NCBI GenBank assembly: GCA_018333475.1
Contig: JAGXTH010000099.1
Span: 1-37,251, forward strand
Length of the DNA: 37,251 nucleotides
Source of the DNA: Simkania sp.
GTDB taxonomy: Bacteria > Chlamydiota > Chlamydiia > Chlamydiales > Rhabdochlamydiaceae
Direction: 5' to 3'
Position numbers and translations under genes: made by a program. The notes under the pieces are model-generated. The model worked only from the letters and a program-made list of their open reading frames with translations, had not been told where the DNA came from and ran no database searches. The stretch's first letter is position 1; the number at the start of each line of letters is the position of its first letter. This document shows, piece after piece, positions 31,420-37,251 of the stretch.

Positions 31420-34077
31420 CTAGCTAGGCAACTTTGGCAAATACGGCGATATCTGCGCTTTGCGCGAGTTGATAGCGCCGGCCTTAAACCGAAGGACTGC
31501 GATCGGAAGGCCTTTTGCCTGTAGGGAAATCTTCCTTGGAATAGGAAGAAAACTGTCTGTAAAAATCATATCGAGATCGTGCGCATTATCCCCAAGAAAC
31601 TCTACTTCAGTCATGGGGTGATTCATTGCAGGTAGCACACGGAATGCACTCAAAAAGCTCTTGAGGTGTTCAATAGCTGTATCGGTTTGCGGAATCCAAA
31701 TCCATAATTCATCGCGATGTACAAAACTATCTGTAATCCCTTGGTACAGATCTTCTGCTCCAGCAAGAGTACTCATCATATGGATATGCAAATCACACTC
31801 TGTGCGCTCTTTCTGCACTAGTTCCGCCTCACTTAACCAAACCTTGCGCAATGCATTGACGTGTTTTTCAAAGGCTGGAAAATTTTTAGCAAACATCTTG
31901 GTTTGTCCAATACGACAACATCCATTTTGTTCTTTAGTATCAGCAAATAATGCAGAGGGCTTTCCTTCCGCACACAATAGAATGTTCCTCTCAACAGATT
32001 CTTCTTTACTATGATAAATTTTGCGATACAACGAATAAAGATCTTCGTTGCGTAAAAGCAAGCGCGCTGCTTGAGAAATATCGCCCCTTGGCAAATCATC
32101 AAAGTGAATAATCTCTACTTCTCTACCTAAAGAAAGGGTCTTTAGCCGATTAAGAAGAGAAGCTACACATTCAATATCTCTGGGGGTCACTTTTGTTAGA
32201 AGATCTGTGTCATCTAATATTGCATAGAGAAAATGAAGATATTCAATATATTCTCTTTCTGGGGCAATGAAGTACTCTCCTCCCTGATCAAAAGCCAGTT
32301 GTTTTTGCAGCAGTCGCTGCAAAACTCTCTTTTGCTTAGGCATGGAAAGATCTTTCAATACCTGTTGTATTTGTTGAGCAATGAGATCTTGCCCTATACC
32401 CATATGACTAAACGCATCATTGATAGAGAAAGCTAGCTCAGCGATCATCCCGTTAGAAGACTGCGCATCTGATATAGTAGCTACAGGCGTGGAGGATGTT
32501 TGTAAATGCGCTTTGTGATGATCAACGACACTAATCACCTCTAAATACGAGGGGACTTTTGTTTCTTCACGGTTACAAAAATCACGCAACGTCACAGTCC
32601 CGAGAATTGGTCGGTAAATTTGATTAGAAGAAACAATCCCCATAGGGAATAGATTGCCTAAACGATCCGATGCTGTCACAGTTAAATATGCATAAGAGCT
32701 CATTTTACCACGAATCTCCTCAATGTCAGCACGAGAGCTAAGATATTGCGGGTGATAACCAAACACTTCCGTTTTGATCTGTAAAGCTATGTCAAGACGG
32801 TCTACATATCCACGCACACTTTGAATGGCCTGATCTAATCCAGAAACCATTTTTTCTAGGTAGTGGAAAATTTTTGGCCTATTTTCCACGAGGCTTCCAG
32901 ACGCCTCAAAGAGAGAGGAGGTTTCGAAAGAGTGGATCAATTGTATGAAATCTTGGAATTCAAAAAGCGAGAGTTTTTTCATTGCTTTCGAGAAGTCATC
33001 AAACGAACTTTCAAGTCCTTGAGAAATCCCTAGCACACGGACTAAGAATGTTTGCACTAGCTGTTTTTGTTTCTCTGAAAAATCTTTAACCGGATGAAAA
33101 TCAAGCAGTCGCACTCCAAACAACTCTTTGAAAAAAGAGGTTAGATCCTTGGCAGATAGCGCCTCCTTTGCAAAAAGCCCAAGAAGTTTCATCTGCAAAT
33201 GCATTTCAAACCAACGCAGGATATTACTTAAAAGCAAAACGACTTGCCTCACCCCTTCAATATCGAAATTTCTCCAATCACCAAGATAGTACCCCTTCTC
33301 ATCTACTAAAATGACCGCATTGCCATTCCTTTCATGATCGATATCTCCAGAAGCCTCCCTAATGGATTTTTTGATCACTTCCTTCTGCGACATAAGATCA
33401 AGAGCTGATACAGATAAAGATGACCTAGTTTTAGCAGTATGCTGAAAAATACCTACGCCAAAGATCTGTGTAAATAGAACACCTATCTCCACCTGCCCTT
33501 CTGGGGGGCCTCCAGGAACATTCCAAACATGCAATCCGTCGCTAATTCTGCAAGCAAATGCGTCCAACCATCCCCAAAAAGAAGCCACTGTCGTGTCCAG
33601 GTCCGGAGCACTATGAGCCGTAACAAAATGGGAACCAGAAAACACCTTTCCCATTCCTACAGGAAATAGATTCTGGTACCGTTCACGAGGAATATTTTTA
33701 CCAGCAATCTTAGCACGAACCAGCCGATTTTCTTCAGACGTGATAGAAGCAAATACATTGAGAAATAGCTCAAAACTCCCCATCGTGTAGCGATCCAGGA
33801 TTTTCTCGGCATTAATTCGATCCATGAAATCCACTACTGCTGGCAAAAGAAAACAAGGCGTAGTAGCCTTTTGAATCAAAGCTAGTAAAGTAGCATTGAC
33901 CCTCTCAAACCTTGCCGTTTCTGGTTGTTCCAGATGCTCGGGCGCAGCCAGTTCGGAGATGATATTTTCTATATTATGAAATGCAAGAGGAGAGGGAGAC
34001 CAATCCCCTAATTTTCCTTTATCATTCAAAGCTTTGATGGAAAGCCGTGGGGTGAGATCTCTATTTTTTTCTTGCAT
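31420..34077 (-). CDS. Large DHH-family phosphoesterase-like protein
   Basis: An 885-residue protein of no named family, in which I see the motif series of DHH phosphoesterases. Motif I is HSAPDLDTTVASFWG (about 154-168, like the HxNPDxD of family II pyrophosphatases). The DHH triad itself is in VISVVDHHKAHL (about 519), followed by DAQSSNGMIAE. FLYAILDDTDLL (about 617-628) resembles the later metal/substrate motif. Between motifs I and III lies an unusual insertion of over 300 residues, mostly helical. Mn/Mg-dependent cleavage of phosphate bonds (pyrophosphate, oligonucleotides or cyclic dinucleotides) is possible but untested. There is no signal peptide or membrane segment. The start at 34077 lies just downstream of tRNA-Arg(UCU), and no ribosome binding site is obvious. 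Confidence 0.6.
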   Translation of the reverse strand: MQEKNRDLTPRLSIKALNDKGKLGDWSPSPLAFHNIENIISELAAPEHLEQPETARFERVNATLLALIQKATTPCFLLPAVVDFMDRINAEKILDRYTMGSFELFLNVFASITSEENRLVRAKIAGKNIPRERYQNLFPVGMGKVFSGSHFVTAHSAPDLDTTVASFWGWLDAFACRISDGLHVWNVPGGPPEGQVEIGVLFTQIFGVGIFQHTAKTRSSLSVSALDLMSQKEVIKKSIREASGDIDHERNGNAVILVDEKGYYLGDWRNFDIEGVRQVVLLLSNILRWFEMHLQMKLLGLFAKEALSAKDLTSFFKELFGVRLLDFHPVKDFSEKQKQLVQTFLVRVLGISQGLESSFDDFSKAMKKLSLFEFQDFIQLIHSFETSSLFEASGSLVENRPKIFHYLEKMVSGLDQAIQSVRGYVDRLDIALQIKTEVFGYHPQYLSSRADIEEIRGKMSSYAYLTVTASDRLGNLFPMGIVSSNQIYRPILGTVTLRDFCNREETKVPSYLEVISVVDHHKAHLQTSSTPVATISDAQSSNGMIAELAFSINDAFSHMGIGQDLIAQQIQQVLKDLSMPKQKRVLQRLLQKQLAFDQGGEYFIAPEREYIEYLHFLYAILDDTDLLTKVTPRDIECVASLLNRLKTLSLGREVEIIHFDDLPRGDISQAARLLLRNEDLYSLYRKIYHSKEESVERNILLCAEGKPSALFADTKEQNGCCRIGQTKMFAKNFPAFEKHVNALRKVWLSEAELVQKERTECDLHIHMMSTLAGAEDLYQGITDSFVHRDELWIWIPQTDTAIEHLKSFLSAFRVLPAMNHPMTEVEFLGDNAHDLDMIFTDSFLPIPRKISLQAKGLPIAVLRFKAGAINSRKAQISPYLPKLPS

Positions 34078-34104
34078 ACTTTACATTCGAAGTAAAAAAA
34101 CATT

Positions 34105-34177
34105 CGGATTGAGCAGGACTCGAACCTGCGACCACCCGCTTAGAAGGCGGGTGCTCTATCCACTGAGCTATCAATCC
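34105..34177 (-). tRNA. tRNA-Arg (anticodon UCU)
   Basis: A 73-nt cloverleaf: acceptor GGATTGA/TCAATCC, discriminator G, D-arm AGCTCAGTGGATAGAGC, anticodon stem ACCCGC/GCGGGT around CTTCTAA (anticodon TCT), T-arm GCAGGTTCGAGTCCTGC. It borders the accessory-looking segment to its right. Confidence 0.95.
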
Positions 34178-34837
34178 AAAGCGGAATAGATTCTAAGACT
34201 GCTTCTTCCAATTTGCAAGTTTTTTACGCTTAATCCTCAATAATCCGCGGTTCTTTCATCTGCAGTTTGGACCAAATCAGTCTACACAGCGTATTATACC
34301 AATCCGCGGATTGGTATTATTGAATTCTGTGAATTTTGATAACGAGGCATTTCAGAAAGCGAAATCGCTAGCTTTTTGCTGATCATCGAAAAATTGCACC
34401 TCCTACGTGTTGAAGTTTTTCATTGCAACACGGGACTTTATTAACGGGTCTATTGCAATAAGGCCTTTCGACTCTTAAGATATCGATTAATAACGGTGTT
34501 AAATATAACACCTGCGATTATACAATGCCTATGTAATTGATTGCCAACGATATGTGTTCGTGTTCCAGCGAGCTCTTTTCCTCAATTCATTTTTTGTCAT
34601 GTGCAGAGGTTTTCGGCCCACCTGCATTGCCCAAATTAATTAAAATAAGCCATTTAAGCACAGGCAAGGGTCGGTTTAAATACAAGACACCCCTTCAATT
34701 AATATATTTGGATATATTTCCACGGCAGTTAACTTGTCAACGCAAAAAACTAGCAATTAACCGCTAAAGTAAAAAATAACTAGTTTAAATTAATTATATA
34801 TGATAGAATAAAGAAATAAATTAACTTAATAACAAAA
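34178..34837. other. 660-bp AT-rich non-coding gap
   Basis: No convincing gene. A 76-codon open frame at 34537-34767 has no ribosome binding site or recognisable sequence. The stretch contains the 20-bp palindrome at 34297 and becomes strongly AT-rich after about 34760. It separates tRNA-Arg(UCU) from the flavoprotein-like gene and may be the scar of past insertions next to a tRNA. Confidence 0.5.
34297..34316. repeat. Minimal 20-bp perfect palindrome with family-T ends and TTA flanks
   Basis: TACCAATCCGCGGATTGGTA is self-complementary and is flanked by TTA on both sides (34294-34296 and 34317-34319). The ends TACCAA...TTGGTA match the 163-bp and 48-bp elements, so this may be the smallest member of the family. 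AATCCGCGG also occurs about 65 bp to the left. Confidence 0.7.
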
Positions 34838-36964
34838 ATGTCAAATCATATCTACTTAAAAAACCAGAGTTCTCCCAGTTCTGACCTAGATACATTTACC
34901 CCTTCTCTTCCCCAAATATCTCCTGCAGTCGTGCAAAATATCTATATTCCATCGCTCGCCCTAGAACCACTAGAGGATCTAACTTCTACACATGATGTTG
35001 CTGTGCAAAAAAGAAAGCACCGACATAGCCCTACTGGCCCAATCCATAAAAGCCAGTATAAGATCAACTTTATTTGCTCTTGCTTAGCTCAATGCAAGAT
35101 CTATACCCGAAAAGATCTAATTGAAAGATTAGACGAGCTCACAGAAAAAATCTGTGCACACCCCAATATTTTCAAGCCTGATCAATCTACACAAGAACAC
35201 GTAGACCTATTCAAAAGCGCTGTGCAGTCTTATAGCCATACTAATGCACTCAATCTCTCAATCCGAAAAGAAGATACACCTTGTTTAAAAAAATTATTAA
35301 CTCGAGCTCTTTCTTACCCCTGTTGCGCTTCTGTCTCGTCTGATGATCTATCTCGCGTTACACAAGGTTACGATGAGCTAGCCAAAGCATTTATGCAGGC
35401 AAGAACCACAAGCCAAGCTATTACGGAAACTATCGAATTTCAAAATTTTATTACATGCCCTCACATCATTTTAGGGATTGGTGATACGGGAACAACTCTT
35501 TGGATGGAAAAATACAAGGCTTATCATCGAAAAACTCACGAACAGTTATCTCAAGGATATTTGCCTGAAGTTTTAATGTTGGGTGATATGTTCGGTTCCT
35601 GGAAACATGACTATACGTTAGCTCAACCTCACAATATTTTAGAACGAGGCTCAGCTGAACACAATCCATCAGACTTTATTTCTCAAAATTACTACAAAAC
35701 AAACCCCTATGCTAATGCTAGACATGTATACCAAGCCAATATAACAAATTTAGCCAAAACTAATGCACCCCTATTCATGGGAACTAAAGTTGTCGCGATT
35801 GAAAAGAGAAATAATCACGTCGGAACCTGGAAAAATAGCACCTGTGAATACCGCCTAATAGTTTTGACTCCGGTAGGAAAAAAAGAAATCTACACGAGAA
35901 AAATCAACATTTGTACAGGACTAGGCCCAGCAAAAAATGCTCTGGAAGATAAAATCCACAGCTCATCCAACTTCCAAGAACTCTGCTTATTTGATCCCTT
36001 AAAACAATTCACCCCGATTGTTGATGGCAACCAGTTCATTTTAACAGATAGTGAAGAACAAACCCGGGAATCTAGAACTATCGTAGTATATGGCGGCGGT
36101 GGAACGGCTGCAGCTTGCTATCGGAAAGGATTTTTTGGTAACGATATAAAAACAGAGCATCGCGAATTCAACGCACAAAATAAACAAAACTCAGTTCTAT
36201 GGATCTCTGCCAGAGGCTTTGACATGGCAGGCAAGGGAAAATTGGTAACGACAGCGCTCAAAGCTGCAGGAGATCATAACGAATTATTCGTAATGGAGCT
36301 TCAAGAGATTCTCTACAACTCTGGAACTGGAAAATTACATTTGACATTCAGACCCCCTTCTCAAGCGGATGATGCTGCACAACCCACTGTCCCCCTTACC
36401 ATTGAATGCGATCAATTAGTTTATTCCATTGGACAAGAGGACATGGATTTGAAAGCACTTTGTCGTGAATTCGATCATGAACTGTATCTCGCTGTTGATG
36501 AAGCAGAAATGCCCCTTGGCATCGAAACAAAAGATCATGCAATCCATTTCTTCGGAGCCGCTGCCATGGCCATTAGACAAAAAGAGTATGCATCTGCCAC
36601 ATGGAAATGGCTTCACCGAGAAAATATTGGACCAGATGTTGGCCCTGGATCAATGCCTCCTTCTAGAGCCCAAATCCGGCAGTACGCCTCGAAAATGGGT
36701 ATTACTACTAAAAGCATTAACGTAAATAGCGACGATCATCGATTGATTAAACAGTTCCTACAGAACCTTGGCATACCACCACATACTATCTCACTCTTTG
36801 TGCACGATATTTTACAGGCTAGAAAACACAGCACCTCAGGATTTACCAATAAAATTCTCCGTGATCTCGTGGACAGTTATCAGATTCACGATAAAGTACG
36901 AATTGTCGGCCATGGACATCTTGCGCAGCTCCCATCTAACTCACCGATAGGTAGTCGTCCCTGA
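34838..36964 (+). CDS. Unidentified protein with two Rossmann-type motifs (flavoprotein-like)
   Basis: A 708-residue protein I cannot name. After about 200 mostly hydrophilic residues comes a dinucleotide-binding signature HIILGIGDTGTTLW (about 210-223). A second follows at IVVYGGGGTAAACYRKGFF (about 415-433), with KINICTGLGPAKNAL between, which resembles the ATG motif of flavin monooxygenases. LVYSIGQEDMDL and HFFGAAAMAIRQKEYASATWKW lie where such enzymes close the FAD site. The closest general idea is an FAD/NAD(P)H N-hydroxylase or related oxidoreductase, held weakly. The first 60 residues are Ser/Pro/Thr-rich and look disordered. The upstream region is AT-rich with no ribosome binding site; a TAGAAT box lies at 34804-34809. 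It stands between a tRNA and an IS5-type transposase, so it may be horizontally acquired. Confidence 0.6.
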   Translation: MSNHIYLKNQSSPSSDLDTFTPSLPQISPAVVQNIYIPSLALEPLEDLTSTHDVAVQKRKHRHSPTGPIHKSQYKINFICSCLAQCKIYTRKDLIERLDELTEKICAHPNIFKPDQSTQEHVDLFKSAVQSYSHTNALNLSIRKEDTPCLKKLLTRALSYPCCASVSSDDLSRVTQGYDELAKAFMQARTTSQAITETIEFQNFITCPHIILGIGDTGTTLWMEKYKAYHRKTHEQLSQGYLPEVLMLGDMFGSWKHDYTLAQPHNILERGSAEHNPSDFISQNYYKTNPYANARHVYQANITNLAKTNAPLFMGTKVVAIEKRNNHVGTWKNSTCEYRLIVLTPVGKKEIYTRKINICTGLGPAKNALEDKIHSSSNFQELCLFDPLKQFTPIVDGNQFILTDSEEQTRESRTIVVYGGGGTAAACYRKGFFGNDIKTEHREFNAQNKQNSVLWISARGFDMAGKGKLVTTALKAAGDHNELFVMELQEILYNSGTGKLHLTFRPPSQADDAAQPTVPLTIECDQLVYSIGQEDMDLKALCREFDHELYLAVDEAEMPLGIETKDHAIHFFGAAAMAIRQKEYASATWKWLHRENIGPDVGPGSMPPSRAQIRQYASKMGITTKSINVNSDDHRLIKQFLQNLGIPPHTISLFVHDILQARKHSTSGFTNKILRDLVDSYQIHDKVRIVGHGHLAQLPSNSPIGSRP

Positions 36965-36989
36965 AGAATAGACTTTCAAGAGCCGCTGA

Positions 36990-37251
36990 TTAGGCGGCTT
37001 GTTCTAACAGCCCTATTTTCCAAAATCCGGGCAGAACTACATTTCCGATCCACCCCAAAATTTTGATGCAAAACAGCCTCAGTTTCCTGAGGATGGTTCG
37101 GAAGTTGTGGGCAACCGCCACAAGAGTGGCATGGATTTGATCGCCGATAACTCCTTTGAGGTAGCATCGACCGAGTTTTCCATCCTGCTTCATGTGGCCG
37201 ATCCATGGCTCGATTGCCTGCCGCCTACGAAGAGCCCGTTTGAGATGTTTG
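36990..37251 (-). CDS. IS5-family transposase, C-terminal part (cut by window edge)
   Basis: The last 86 residues of a DDE transposase on the minus strand; the remainder is beyond the window. The family signature RRRQAIEPWIGHMKQDGKLG contains the catalytic Glu (in AIEP), followed by RCYLKGVIGDQIHATL and HNFRTILRKLRLF, all typical of IS5. The stop at 36990 is 25 bp from the stop of the 708-residue protein, so the insertion-sequence end must lie inside that gap; I cannot define its inverted repeat from one side. Intactness upstream cannot be judged. Confidence 0.85.
   Translation of the reverse strand, partial: KHLKRALRRRQAIEPWIGHMKQDGKLGRCYLKGVIGDQIHATLVAVAHNFRTILRKLRLFCIKILGWIGNVVLPGFWKIGLLEQAA

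Noticed and set aside
34537-34767. 76-codon open frame in the AT-rich gap
   Set aside because: No ribosome binding site, no recognisable sequence features, and the frame lies in otherwise non-coding DNA.

Overview
This window reads as chromosome of a chlamydia-like bacterium, probably an environmental (amoeba- or arthropod-associated) member of the Chlamydiales. The main reason is gene order. The run RMD1/DUF155 protein - yidD - LysM protein - pheT - MORN-repeat lipoprotein - ogt matches the order I remember around CT472-CT477 of Chlamydia trachomatis. The neighbourhood hemA - small conserved protein - RluD-type pseudouridine synthase - KH protein likewise recalls CT657-CT662. Also typical are a short (335-residue) HemA, a TrhO with a Cys-rich tail, and many genes without clear ribosome binding sites. 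The genus cannot be fixed from the sequence alone; moderate GC and abundant small repeats would suit a Waddlia-like or similar genome.

Layout. 1-6133: a leftward run reading tRNA-Arg(UCG), rlmN, hpf, an HsdR-N-like nuclease-fold protein, then two DUF115/MAF-type proteins flanking a MORN-repeat protein; most neighbours overlap, so it is probably one operon. 6242-11372: recO, then a tandem pair of membrane Cache-HAMP-class III adenylate cyclases, each with its own near-identical, apparently leaderless promoter. 11462-12861: tRNA-Leu(GAG) and brnQ, leftward. 13023-19250: the syntenic block with pheT. 19251-20463: two microproteins of under 60 codons and a dense cluster of palindromic repeats. 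20464-24958: SNF2 helicase, a Cys-rich orphan protein and trhO. 25099-28127: rpsD, nfo, asnS. 28174-31309: hemA and recX (leftward), then a small conserved protein, the RluD-type gene and khpA (rightward). 31420-34177: a large DHH-phosphoesterase-like protein and tRNA-Arg(UCU). 34178-37251: an AT-richer accessory segment with an unidentified two-Rossmann (flavoprotein-like) gene and the 3' end of an IS5-family transposase.

The most unusual signal is the repeats. At least six small palindromic (MITE-like) elements have readable edges, and most sit between direct copies of a trinucleotide of the form TNA (TAA, TTA or TGA). In three cases that trinucleotide is exactly the stop codon of a neighbouring gene, and in one the element now supplies the stop codon and last residues of the convergent gene (trhO). 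One element is inserted inside another, and the smallest is a perfect 20-bp palindrome. A different element with a 7-bp duplication sits directly upstream of the Shine-Dalgarno sequence of a microprotein. The source of mobility is unproven. The IS5-family transposase at the right edge is a candidate because some IS5 subgroups are known to duplicate TNA.
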